NCBI RefSeq assembly: GCF_900166585.1
Contig: NZ_FVZC01000009.1
Coordinates: forward strand, 1,437,444-1,501,443
Direction: 5' to 3'
DNA length: 64,000 bases
DNA from: Mesobacillus jeotgali
GTDB lineage: Bacteria; Bacillota; Bacilli; Bacillales; Cytobacillaceae
Made by a program: the position numbers and the translations under genes. Each line of letters begins with the position of its first letter. The first letter of the stretch is position 1. Below, piece by piece: positions 35,806 through 44,142 of the stretch. The notes below the pieces were generated by a model, which did no database searches, was not told the origin of the DNA, and saw only the letters and a program-made list of their open reading frames with translations.

Positions 35806-37884
35806 TTGCCAAAAAAGAAAAATACAACACCTATCAGAGTCAATATCTTATTCTTTTCCGTTTTTATCCTATTTTCATTGCTTGTCCTTCGTCTTGGAAT
35901 TGTACAGATCGTCCATGGCGAGGATTTTAAACGGGAAATTAACCGCAAAGAGGATGTTACAGTCAATAACCCTGTACCACGAGGAAGAATGCTCGATAGA
36001 AACCATAAGATTATTGTAGACAATAAACCACTAAATGCTATTACATATACAAATGAAGGAGCTTCCCAGAAAGAAATGCTCCAAACAGCAGCAAAGCTTG
36101 CCAGGATCATTAACAAAGATACCGGGAAAGTCCGTGAAAGAGATATGAAGGATTTTTGGATGATCAAGCATCCAGAGGAAGCGAAAAGCCTGATAACTGA
36201 AAAAGAGATGGCATTATTCAGAAGTAAAAAGCTTAAAGATAAGGATTTATATAAGCTGCAGATCAAAAGGATTACAAGAAATCATCTTGATCAGCTAACA
36301 AGCCAGGAACTAGAAGAACTGGCGATTTTCAGCATTATGAACAGCGGATATAAGTTTGTTCCGCAAATTATCAAAAATAAAGATGTCACACGAGAAGAGT
36401 TTGCAATGGTCAATGAAAATCTGGCTCACCTGCCTGGTGTAAATGCCACGACAGATTGGGAGCGCGAATATAAGTATAATGACACTTTCAAGCCAGTATT
36501 AGGCAGAGTCACTACTAACAGTGAGGGTCTTCCCGCTGACAGGCTTGATTATTACATTTCTCGAGGTTATACACGTAATGACAGGGTCGGTAAAAGCTAC
36601 CTGGAATTAGAATATGAAGATGTGCTGCAGGGAAAAAAAGAAAAGATAGTTAATATTACGGATAAGGCTGGAGAGCTGCTCGAAAAAGAATTAATTTCCG
36701 AAGGCCAGCGCGGAAAAGATTTAATTCTCAGCATTGACATGGATCTGCAGGAAACCGTAGAAAGAATCATTGAAAAGGAGTTATGGGCTGCCAAAAACTC
36801 GCCGGGAACCGGGCTTCTGGACAGCGCCTATGTGGTACTGATTGACCCTAAAACAGGGGAAGTATTAACAATGGCCGGAAAGAAAATAAAAAAGGATAAA
36901 AAAACGAGAGAACTATATATGGAAGATGATGCATTAGGAAACATATTAAACACCTACAATGTCGGCTCTGTTGTCAAAGGGGCAACAGTTTTGACTGGCT
37001 ATAAAACAGAGGCAATCAGCTCCGTAACCCAATTTGATGACAGAGCACTCGATATTAAAGGTACACCGATAAAAAAATCCTATAGCTACTTAGGTGTCCT
37101 GAATGATATTGAAGCATTAAAAAAATCCTCTAATGTTTATATGTTCCATACGGCAATTCGAATTGGGAATGGTGTATACCGCTATCAGCAGCCATTGGAT
37201 CTCAACCCGCAGGTTTGGGATACAATCCGTAATTCATTCGCCTCATTCGGATTAGGTATCCGCACAGGCATCGATCTGCCAAACGAACAAAGCGGGGCCA
37301 AAGGCGGAAAATATCCAATCGGTAAAGTACTCGATTTAGTTATTGGCCAGTATGATACCTATACCAATATGCAGCTTGCCCAGTATATCTCTACGATTGC
37401 TAATGGCGGGCAACGAATGCAGCCAAGGGTTGTGAGGGAAATCCATGAACCAGCAATGAACGGGGAGGAAATCGGAGCCGTTTATAAGTCTTTTGCTCCA
37501 AAGGTTTTAAATGATATAGGCATGGATGATCAATGGCTTGCTCGTGTCCACACTGGATTTAAGAAAGTCATGCAGGAACCAGGTGGTACAGCTTATCGTT
37601 ATTTTGGCAATGCAGCTTATTCGCCTGCTGGAAAAACCGGCACAGCAGAGGCCTTCTATGATGGTCAATATAGGATAAAAGGTGACCCGCTGGTCCAAAC
37701 GATGAATCTTAGCCTGGTCGGCTATGCCCCATCAGACAATCCGGAGATTGCGATGGCTGTAATGGTTCCCTGGGCTTACCAGGGGAGTGTTGACCACGGT
37801 GCAAATAAAAAGATTGGCCGCGCAGTGATGGATGCTTATTTCGACCTCAAGAAAGCTTCCCGGCAGCCGAATAATCAAGAGTAA
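35806..37884 (+). CDS. Class B penicillin-binding protein 2 (PbpA-like transpeptidase)
   Basis: The product is about 692 residues with one N-terminal membrane helix (VNILFFSVFILFSLLVLRLGI), a PBP dimer domain (PRGRMLDRNHKIIVDN) and a transpeptidase domain. The active-site motifs are SVVK in GSVVKGA, SSN in KKSSNVY and KTG in GKTGTAEAF. It cross-links peptidoglycan during rod elongation. The TTG at 35806 gives an 11-nt spacing to AAAGGA; the ATG at 35794 abuts that site and is the alternative start. A perfect terminator follows. Confidence 0.92.
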   Translation: MPKKKNTTPIRVNILFFSVFILFSLLVLRLGIVQIVHGEDFKREINRKEDVTVNNPVPRGRMLDRNHKIIVDNKPLNAITYTNEGASQKEMLQTAAKLARIINKDTGKVRERDMKDFWMIKHPEEAKSLITEKEMALFRSKKLKDKDLYKLQIKRITRNHLDQLTSQELEELAIFSIMNSGYKFVPQIIKNKDVTREEFAMVNENLAHLPGVNATTDWEREYKYNDTFKPVLGRVTTNSEGLPADRLDYYISRGYTRNDRVGKSYLELEYEDVLQGKKEKIVNITDKAGELLEKELISEGQRGKDLILSIDMDLQETVERIIEKELWAAKNSPGTGLLDSAYVVLIDPKTGEVLTMAGKKIKKDKKTRELYMEDDALGNILNTYNVGSVVKGATVLTGYKTEAISSVTQFDDRALDIKGTPIKKSYSYLGVLNDIEALKKSSNVYMFHTAIRIGNGVYRYQQPLDLNPQVWDTIRNSFASFGLGIRTGIDLPNEQSGAKGGKYPIGKVLDLVIGQYDTYTNMQLAQYISTIANGGQRMQPRVVREIHEPAMNGEEIGAVYKSFAPKVLNDIGMDDQWLARVHTGFKKVMQEPGGTAYRYFGNAAYSPAGKTGTAEAFYDGQYRIKGDPLVQTMNLSLVGYAPSDNPEIAMAVMVPWAYQGSVDHGANKKIGRAVMDAYFDLKKASRQPNNQE

Positions 37885-37885
37885 A

Positions 37886-37918
37886 AAAGCTGTGCCATAT
37901 CATATGGCACAGCTTTTA
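37886..37918. terminator. Bidirectional terminator between pbp2 and the lipoprotein gene
   Basis: A long palindrome (AAGCTGTGCCATAT / ATATGGCACAGCTT) with T- and A-tracts on both sides. Confidence 0.92.
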
Positions 37919-37925
37919 ATGATCA

Positions 37926-38426
37926 TTATAATTCTTTCGCAAGTGAAGGCTTCTTCATTTCGACGCTTTCAAATGCCGCCCCAATTTTTTCTTCTGCCTG
38001 TGCGAATTTTTCATCTGATGCTTCCAGAGATGGGGCATCCTTTTTTAGCTCTTCTGATTTGATTTTATAAGATTCTGCAAGATCTTTTAGAGCCGCTTCA
38101 AGATCTGATTTTTGATCCTTCAGTTCGGCAGGGACTTCCAGGCCTTCGACTTTACTAGCAACTGCTGCTGCTGATTCACTTGCTGCAGTTTTGTCTTCAG
38201 GTGTTGGCTCTTCTGCTCCTTCATATGCATTAAGGTCAGCATCTGCCTCATTAATTGTGTTAACGATGCTCATATAGAATTTGTACATAGCGCTTTTAGG
38301 ATTTACCGCTGGCTTTGATGCTTCTTCTGATTTAGTCTTTTCCGGCTCAGCTTCTTTCTCAGCTGAACATGCAGTCAACCCGATTGCAAAAGAAATTGCT
38401 GCCAGTAAAACAAAAAACTTTTTCAT
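37926..38426 (-). CDS. Small lipoprotein, hypothetical
   Basis: The ATG at 38426 follows GAAGGGGAG. The 166-residue protein has a lipoprotein signal (MKKFFVLLAAISFAIGLTAC, Cys20) and then an acidic, Ala/Glu/Lys-rich helical domain likely to form a coiled-coil bundle. I do not assign a family. It would be anchored to the outer leaflet of the membrane. Confidence 0.8.
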   Translation of the reverse strand: MKKFFVLLAAISFAIGLTACSAEKEAEPEKTKSEEASKPAVNPKSAMYKFYMSIVNTINEADADLNAYEGAEEPTPEDKTAASESAAAVASKVEGLEVPAELKDQKSDLEAALKDLAESYKIKSEELKKDAPSLEASDEKFAQAEEKIGAAFESVEMKKPSLAKEL

Positions 38427-38584
38427 TCTAATACTCCCCTTCAATCTCTATATATGCTTGTTGTGAACCCATAAATTCACACAGCTTTTTCATTATAAAA
38501 TGATTATTTAACAAACTCAAATAATTTGTAAAGTTTTAATGAAAAAAGTCCCCATTTACTATAAAGCAGCAATGCATTAAGTAT

Positions 38585-39058
38585 TCAGCACTTTACCATA
38601 GTAATAAATTCATTGGTTTCTGTTTTAAATTCTGATTTATATTTAAACCCGCTTTTTTCATACAATCTAATGGCCCTTTTATTGAACTTTGCTACTGTCA
38701 ATCTCAAGGATTTGGGTGGTTTATCACCATTCAATTCCTTTATGACAAAAGAAAAAAAATTAAAGCCATGACCTTTTCCTGTAAGATTGGGTTCCATGCC
38801 TATCCCTATATCTATTGCCGGCTCTGAATATGCTCCAAATTTCTTTCCTGCCGGCACTTGAGCGGAAGAACCTGTACAATAAAATCCAATTAATGATCCA
38901 TCATTTTGGTCCTCCACTGCAAAATAACCTTGATCGATAAGTTCCTTTATGGATTCCTCACTTACATCATTGTTGTACAACTCAAATGGCGATTCATATT
39001 TCCAGCCAAGGATTTTTACTGCCAGATCCCTAGTCATCCTTTTGCTTTCTAGTTCCAA
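38585..39058 (-). CDS. GNAT family N-acetyltransferase
   Basis: The TTG start follows GCAGGAGGAC. The 157-residue protein has the GNAT core: IDIGIGMEPNLTGKGHGFNF (acetyl-CoA loop), RLTVAKFNKRAIRLYEKSGFK (motif B) and a terminal strand. The substrate is unknown. It is one of four intact stand-alone GNATs in this window. Confidence 0.85.
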   Translation of the reverse strand: MELESKRMTRDLAVKILGWKYESPFELYNNDVSEESIKELIDQGYFAVEDQNDGSLIGFYCTGSSAQVPAGKKFGAYSEPAIDIGIGMEPNLTGKGHGFNFFSFVIKELNGDKPPKSLRLTVAKFNKRAIRLYEKSGFKYKSEFKTETNEFITMVKC

Positions 39059-39245
39059 TTTTTTAGTCCTCCTGCATAAAATTCATTAACAAGATTAAAT
39101 AATTCATTCTTGTAGAATGAAATTCCTCCTGCCATAATAACTTTTTATGATATTGTGTAATTTTTTTGTAATATGAAGTTTAATAGTTTCGTATTTGGGA
39201 ATATTTATAGTAACAAAAATAATTGATGACAGGAGCGATTACATA

Positions 39246-39356
39246 ATGATCACTACATTTGCTTTACTTGGAGGAGCTTTCGCAATCGCCGCTGGATTGA
39301 ACTTCTTTGCAGTTAATGATGGAAATGATTTTATAGATGACGAAGCAATCAACTAA
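39246..39356 (+). CDS. Small membrane protein, 36 residues
   Basis: ACAGGAGCG precedes the ATG. The product begins MITTFALLGGAFAIAAGLNF, a single hydrophobic helix, and ends in a short acidic tail (DGNDFIDDEAIN). A strong terminator follows at once, marking it as an independent transcript. I know no named family. Confidence 0.7.
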   Translation: MITTFALLGGAFAIAAGLNFFAVNDGNDFIDDEAIN

Positions 39357-39385
39357 AGAGGCGCTGATATCAGCGTCTCTTTTTC
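39357..39385 (+). terminator. Terminator of the 36-residue protein gene
   Basis: AGAGGCGCTG / CAGCGTCTCT stem with an ATAT loop, followed by TTTTC. Confidence 0.85.
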
Positions 39386-39503
39386 TGTGAAATTTTTGAA
39401 CTTTTAGTGTATTTTTTAGATAGCGCAGGAAATAATAGACTTAAAGAGAAATACTTAGCATAGAGTTTCTAGCCTCATGTTCAAATAAGGAGGTACGGGA
39501 TCG

Positions 39504-40064
39504 ATGCAAACCCCTGAAGTATTGCCGGGTAAACAGGTCGTATTGTGCAAGGTTAAAGAAGAGGACTTGGAGAATTGGTGGAGCCTGATCCATAATGATG
39601 AACATCCAGAGTGGAAAAAGTGGGATTCTCCTTACTATCCGCTAAAGTTTATTGAGTATGAAAAATTTAAAGAACAGATGATTAACTTGATACACCAGGG
39701 CTATGATCGAAAATACCTTATTAAAGTCGATAACGAAATCATAGGAATGGTCACTTATTATTGGGAGCACGAATCCTCACAATGGCTCGAATTCGGAATC
39801 GTCATCTATCTTCCTGAATTCTGGAATGGCGGATTCGGGACAGATGCTCTGGAAGTATGGATTAATCACCTTTTCGACACCTTCCCGATTCCGCGGATAG
39901 GTTTTACGACTTGGTCGGGAAATTCCAGGATGCTCACTGTCGGGAAAAAGCTCGGAATGGTTGAAGAAGCAAGGATCAGGAAATGCAGACTTTACAACGG
40001 GAAGTATTATGATTCGATAAAAATGGGATTATTAAGGGAAGAATGGGAAGCGCGTCAACATTAA
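39504..40064 (+). CDS. GNAT acetyltransferase (RimJ/RimL-like)
   Basis: AAGGAGGTACGG precedes the ATG. The 186-residue protein has EFGIVIYLPEFWNGGFGTDAL (acetyl-CoA loop) and SGNSRMLTVGKKLGM followed by a REEW ending, typical of protein/amino-group acetylating GNATs. The substrate is unknown. A terminator follows. Confidence 0.85.
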   Translation: MQTPEVLPGKQVVLCKVKEEDLENWWSLIHNDEHPEWKKWDSPYYPLKFIEYEKFKEQMINLIHQGYDRKYLIKVDNEIIGMVTYYWEHESSQWLEFGIVIYLPEFWNGGFGTDALEVWINHLFDTFPIPRIGFTTWSGNSRMLTVGKKLGMVEEARIRKCRLYNGKYYDSIKMGLLREEWEARQH

Positions 40065-40106
40065 TTAGTGTAGGGATTGCCCACCCTTTTGAAAGCCCTC
40101 AACATG

Positions 40107-40138
40107 AAAAACGCCTTGCACATTTGCAGGCGTTTTAT
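40107..40138 (+). terminator. Terminator of the GNAT gene at 39504
   Basis: AAAACGCC / GGCGTTTT stem around a 13-nt loop with internal TGCA pairing. Confidence 0.8.
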
Positions 40139-40249
40139 AATTGTAAGTACCTCGTATGTATAAAGAGCTGGTCCATGGACACGCAAATAAACCCTCCTAA
40201 TGGGGGATCCATATGTATCAACTATTCAAGCAGAAACAAAGCTTTTAGC

Positions 40250-40747
40250 CTAAATAATTTTGGACATATAATATTCATCATGATATTGACCATCTATACA
40301 TAATGAATGCTTTTTCGTTCCTTCTATTTCAAAGCCCATATTCTTGTATAAAGCTAAACCAGCCTGATTCTGTGTTATGACTGTCAGTTCAAGCCTATGA
40401 AGCCCTATAAGGCTTACCCATTCAAATAATTCACTAAAGAGTTTTGTTCCTACTCCTTCTCCTCGAAATGCTTCTTTTACCCCAATTACCAGGTATGCTG
40501 CATGTTTATTTCTTTTAGCATTACCGCCTTTGGCAATTAGATATCCTGCAAATTCTGAACCAGTTACCGCCAGGAAAATGTTTGAGTTGGTTTCTGCCGT
40601 AAGTACATTTATCATTTTCCGTTGAGCTTCCGGGTTGAACTGCCTCTCGCCCGGGCCAAACATCATATAATTTGAAGTACTTTCCACTTCCTGTATTAGT
40701 CTGGCAAACAACTCTGCATCCTGTTCCTCTGCTGTTCTAATGATCAT
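40250..40747 (-). CDS. GNAT family N-acetyltransferase
   Basis: The ATG at 40747 follows TGAGGTG. The 165-residue product has AAYLVIGVKEAFRGEGVGTKLF (the RxxGxG acetyl-CoA loop), RLELTVITQNQAGLALYKNMGFE and a final EYYMSKII strand. It resembles the PhnO/YhhY-like acetyltransferase group. The substrate is unknown. Confidence 0.87.
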   Translation of the reverse strand: MIIRTAEEQDAELFARLIQEVESTSNYMMFGPGERQFNPEAQRKMINVLTAETNSNIFLAVTGSEFAGYLIAKGGNAKRNKHAAYLVIGVKEAFRGEGVGTKLFSELFEWVSLIGLHRLELTVITQNQAGLALYKNMGFEIEGTKKHSLCIDGQYHDEYYMSKII

Positions 40748-40791
40748 CTGAATACACCTCATTTATTGAATTGGATTTAATCTGCTAAAAA

Positions 40792-40816
40792 GAAAAACAG
40801 AGGAAGTATCCTCTGT
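40792..40816 (-). terminator. Terminator of the DUF1002 gene
   Basis: ACAGAGGA / TCCTCTGT stem with a 4-nt loop, followed on the minus strand by TTTTTCTTTTT. Confidence 0.85.
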
Positions 40817-40817
40817 A

Positions 40818-41738
40818 TCATGAAAATATGCCTTTAATACTTTCAATCAGTTCCTTGAAGAAGTTTGAAACTGATTCCAGGAACCCTTTATCGCCAACGG
40901 CCTCCTCAATCCTTTTCTGAATATCATTCGAGAGGGTCTCTAATTGAGTTTTTACGTTATCAAAGTTGATATTCAAGTCACGCATCTTATTAAACAGGTC
41001 AATAAGCAGTTGTCTGTCTTCAGGGCTTAACTGAATTTCAAGGGTGCTTAATTTTTCATCAATGATTTTTTCAATGTCCTCCTTTGTTGCAGGATTTTGC
41101 TCAGCAATTTCCTTTTTGATTTCAGTCAGGAGTTCACTAACTTTATCCTGGTCGAGTCCTTCTTTTTTAGCAAGCTTTGTTGCCAGGTTCAATTCCTCAT
41201 TCGCCACTTCTGTCCGATCCTTATTGAGGGCTGTTCCGTCCCCTTCGTCATATGCTTTATATATCCCTACTAAGGCAGAGTGGCCCGTAACCTTTACCGG
41301 GGACGCAACATCAACAACCGCATCCTCGATTCCTGCCGTCAGCAGCGCGTTGGCATACATTTCATCCGTAACTTCGGTTATGTTTTCAGGAGTGACCTGT
41401 TTAATGACCAATCCCTCTCCTGTATCTTTCCTGGTGATTTTTGCTGAGGAATACATGTTAGAATGTTCATCACCATCTATATAGTTAATAAGGTCTTTTC
41501 CTGTAACAATGATTTCTTTAACTTTTGAAGGATCCTTCACTCCAAGCAGCTCTCTGACTTCATCCTTTTGTTTTTCAGAAAGGGCTTCACCGTATACAAC
41601 TATTGGCGGACCAAACTTTTCATTAATCGCTTCCTCCTCATTATCATTTGATGCGAATGCTGGACCAGCGATCATGCCCACCGCAAAAAATAGCAGACTG
41701 AATAATGCAGATATTTTCAAAATGTGTTTCAGTTTCAT
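40818..41738 (-). CDS. DUF1002 family secreted protein (YpuA-like)
   Basis: AAAGGAGAAAC precedes the ATG. The 306-residue protein has a signal peptide (to about 29, PAFAS) and the DUF1002 block PPIVVYGEALSEKQKDEVRELLG, then SAKITRKDTGEGLVI and VDVASPVKVTGHSALVGIYKAY. The C-terminal half is amphipathic helices. B. subtilis YpuA belongs to this family and its expression responds to envelope stress. It is followed by a terminator and preceded by a small membrane-protein gene. Confidence 0.9.
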   Translation of the reverse strand: MKLKHILKISALFSLLFFAVGMIAGPAFASNDNEEEAINEKFGPPIVVYGEALSEKQKDEVRELLGVKDPSKVKEIIVTGKDLINYIDGDEHSNMYSSAKITRKDTGEGLVIKQVTPENITEVTDEMYANALLTAGIEDAVVDVASPVKVTGHSALVGIYKAYDEGDGTALNKDRTEVANEELNLATKLAKKEGLDQDKVSELLTEIKKEIAEQNPATKEDIEKIIDEKLSTLEIQLSPEDRQLLIDLFNKMRDLNINFDNVKTQLETLSNDIQKRIEEAVGDKGFLESVSNFFKELIESIKGIFS

Positions 41739-41781
41739 GTTAAGTTTCTCCTTTTCTTACCTATTTTGCGGGATGCCGAAG

Positions 41782-42015
41782 TCATTCTTCGTCTAATCCC
41801 TCCCTTTCTGACATTCCAACGCGTTTTTCCATCCTTTTGACTCTGTACAACAAATTGAAGATCAAGGCTGTCATAAAGCTTAATTGGAGGAACAGAAAGA
41901 TGCCCACGAAAAAAGCAGAATCAATCTCAAAACCGTAAAATAAGAACATTAACAGGTAAAATACTAAAGTTCCTCCAATAATATTTGCTATGAAAATAAA
42001 CAGCCAATTATCCAT
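41782..42015 (-). CDS. Small membrane protein, hypothetical
   Basis: The ATG at 42015 follows AAAAGGGAATGAG. The 77-residue product has two membrane helices (LFIFIANIIGGTLVFYLLMFLF and FFVGIFLFLQLSFMTALIF) and a basic-acidic C-terminal tail. It lies 43 nt upstream of the DUF1002 gene on the same strand and is probably cotranscribed with it. I know no named family. Confidence 0.7.
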   Translation of the reverse strand: MDNWLFIFIANIIGGTLVFYLLMFLFYGFEIDSAFFVGIFLFLQLSFMTALIFNLLYRVKRMEKRVGMSEREGLDEE

Positions 42016-42182
42016 TTTCTCATTCCCTTTTCGATACATATATATGTACGATAATAATTAAATAAAAGTTTCAATTAAAGTCCATTTGAAATATACCATC
42101 TCATCAAAAAAATAAAATTGAGATTATCATAAGCTACTGATATATTTCTTCCTTATTTAAATATCTTAGATTTTCTATAGAA

Positions 42183-42281
42183 CTATCTCCATTCCCAAAC
42201 CCATGAGAGTTTGATGGGAAGGGCGGAAAATATAATCAGCAGCCATGCCAATATGGCCAAAATGATTATAGTCGCGTTCAT
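42183..42281 (-). CDS. Small membrane protein, 32 residues
   Basis: A strong GAGAGAGGTGAGC site precedes the ATG at 42281. The product starts MNATIIILAILAWLLIIFSA, a single helix, and ends in KLSWVWEWR. It follows ydcF by 30 nt and is probably in its transcript. The Trp-rich end would sit at the membrane interface. Confidence 0.65.
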   Translation of the reverse strand: MNATIIILAILAWLLIIFSALPIKLSWVWEWR

Positions 42282-42311
42282 TTGCTCACCTCTCTCTGTG
42301 ATGATATTTCG

Positions 42312-42896
42312 CTAGCGGAATGCAGTGATGATAAAGTACTTTGTCAATGCAAGGTATTCTCTTAAATACGATTTGAATACTGCCTGAATGGGTGTTTTTG
42401 CGGGAAGTCCGCTAATCATCAGTCCCTCATTCTCAGCAATCATCTGCGCACGATATATATGGAAATCATTCGTAACAAGAAGTCCTGTCTTTGCTTCTTT
42501 CGGTATTAATTTCTTAGAGAATCCTATATTTTCATATGTATTTGTTGATTTATCTTCTAATAAAATCCTTGATTCCTCAATTCCATATTCAACCAACTTT
42601 TTCTTAATTGCTTCAGCCTCAGAAAAATCCTCCCCTGGACCCTTGCCACCTGATGCAATTGCGATTGTTTGTGGATTGTCCTTTAAATATTCTGCTGCGT
42701 AGTCTATCCGAAATTGGAGTGCAAGTGATGGACGGCTCCCTTTCACACGAGCTCCAAGGATAATCATGTAATCTCCACCTCTTGGTACCTCTTCATTAGC
42801 ATGGCGGATGATTTGGTAATGCAGAAAAGTTCCATATAAAAGAGAAAGAGACATGCCGGCAATGAGCCATTTTTTTAAAACCATTTTACTCTTCAT
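42312..42896 (-). CDS. YdcF/SanA family (DUF218) membrane protein
   Basis: The 194-residue protein has an N-terminal membrane helix and the DUF218 fold: YMIILGARVKGSRPSLALQFRIDYA, AIASGGKGPGEDFSEAEAIKK, ILLEDKSTNTYENIGFSK and LLVTNDFHIYRAQMIA. Family members such as SanA affect envelope permeability; a direct enzymatic activity is not established. It is divergent from racA. Confidence 0.9.
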   Translation of the reverse strand: MKSKMVLKKWLIAGMSLSLLYGTFLHYQIIRHANEEVPRGGDYMIILGARVKGSRPSLALQFRIDYAAEYLKDNPQTIAIASGGKGPGEDFSEAEAIKKKLVEYGIEESRILLEDKSTNTYENIGFSKKLIPKEAKTGLLVTNDFHIYRAQMIAENEGLMISGLPAKTPIQAVFKSYLREYLALTKYFIITAFR

Positions 42897-43147
42897 TTTA
42901 TTTACCTGACTTTCTATTGATTACTTCCATATTACCATCCTTGATTTGTAATAGTTTGGTTTTTGGAAAATAATTCATAAAAAAACCCGCGAGCCTCGAA
43001 AATAGTCGGGGAAATTGTATGAATTTTGTTCCTCCTGTAATTCCTTGTAGCTTCTCCACTACCTTTGCCGAAAAGCAACTAGTTTTGTCAAAGACAAAGG
43101 AATAACTAATTGGGACAGCGAAATTCTCTCCATAAGGGGGGATAAGG

Positions 43148-43669
43148 ATGAACACTAGTGCAGTCGCGAAATTGCTCGGAGTGTCTCCGAGCACAATACA
43201 ACGTTGGGTGAAGCAGGCTAACCTTCAAATGGAACGTACCGAACTTGGACATTACCAATTTTCCGATGAAAGTATTGAAGTCTTGAAAAGCATTAAGGAG
43301 CAGCTCAATAATGGCGTGCTTCTTCAGGATTTGAAAGTTAACGGCAGGCAGCAGAGAAAAGCAACAATAAAAAGTGTTAATAGTAATTTAGCACTTGAAC
43401 AGCTGGTAAAGCGGATGGATGGGTTTGAAAACAAGCTGGGCAGCAAAGCAGATGAAGTGGTTGCCTATCAGATTCTTCAGCATAGAAGGGAAATAGATGA
43501 GCTGCAAAATGAGGTAGCAAATTTAAAAATTTTAATCACCAGTATGCTTGAGACCGCCGCTCAGAAAGAAAAAGAATCGGTCGAGGATAATCCAGCCTTA
43601 TTATCGCCAGTTTCTTCTCTGAGAAAATTCAAAAAGAAAAACTTTATAAGTTCCTTTTTTGGATTTTAA
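43148..43669 (+). CDS. racA: Chromosome-anchoring protein RacA
   Basis: The 173-residue protein begins MNTSAVAKLLGVSPSTIQRW, a MerR-like winged helix-turn-helix, continues with ERTELGHYQFSDESIEVLKS and then a coiled-coil (about 90-140). Its basic C-terminus (KFKKKNFISSFFGF) may contact the membrane or DivIVA. RacA binds origin-proximal DNA and anchors it to the cell poles at the start of sporulation. The length is close to the 184 residues in B. subtilis. Confidence 0.9.
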   Translation: MNTSAVAKLLGVSPSTIQRWVKQANLQMERTELGHYQFSDESIEVLKSIKEQLNNGVLLQDLKVNGRQQRKATIKSVNSNLALEQLVKRMDGFENKLGSKADEVVAYQILQHRREIDELQNEVANLKILITSMLETAAQKEKESVEDNPALLSPVSSLRKFKKKNFISSFFGF

Positions 43670-43673
43670 GTAT

Positions 43674-43699
43674 GCACATCAATGATGTGTTCTTTTTTT
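43674..43699 (+). terminator. racA terminator
   Basis: CACATC / GATGTG hairpin with a 3-nt loop, followed by TTCTTTTTTTG. Confidence 0.75.
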
Positions 43700-43703
43700 G
43701 CAT

Positions 43704-43737
43704 AAAAAAACAGACCCAAAGTTATTGAGTCTGTTTT
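43704..43737 (-). terminator. Cold-shock gene terminator
   Basis: AAAACAGAC / GTCTGTTTT stem followed on the minus strand by TTTTTTTATG. Confidence 0.85.
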
Positions 43738-43751
43738 GTGGATATCCTTAG

Positions 43752-43952
43752 TTAGAGCTTCTGTACGTTTGTTGCCTGTGGGCCACGCTGACCTTGTTCA
43801 ACATCAAACGATACTTCTTGTCCTTCATCTAAAGATTTGTAACCTTCACCCTGGATTGCCGAAAAATGTACGAATACATCCTCGCCGCCTTCACGCTCAA
43901 TAAATCCAAAGCCTTTTTCACTGTTAAACCATTTTACCTTGCCACGTTCCAC
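43752..43952 (-). CDS. Cold shock protein (CspD/CspB type)
   Basis: The GTG start follows AGGAGGCAAC. The 66-residue OB-fold protein has RNP1 KGFGFI and RNP2 VFVHFSAI and the usual GPQATNV ending. It binds single-stranded RNA as a chaperone. The sequence ([18 protein letters not shown], with Glu2) is nearest to CspD of Bacillus. The ~150-190 nt upstream of the start, free of genes, is likely a long 5' leader as in other csp genes. Confidence 0.93.
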   Translation of the reverse strand: MERGKVKWFNSEKGFGFIEREGGEDVFVHFSAIQGEGYKSLDEGQEVSFDVEQGQRGPQATNVQKL

Positions 43953-44142
43953 GATTGTTGCCTCCTAGCGATTTAAGAAAATTGCAATTTAACCTTGCGT
44001 GTTTATTATAACCATCCAGCTGTATTTTAAACTCAAAAAGGATAATTTTTGATAACACTCTTTGGAAGCTGTAATTCATAATAGAAATAGGCTGGAAATT
44101 TCCGTTCAGAACGTCTATTATCATTGATTTGTAATTCAAATA

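Noticed and set aside
35787..36266. 159-codon minus-strand ORF
   Set aside because: Antisense to the PBP2 gene, Ser/Leu-rich, no ribosome binding site.
42898..43194. 98-codon minus-strand ORF overlapping the racA start
   Set aside because: Overlaps the racA start region, no ribosome binding site, no recognisable domain.
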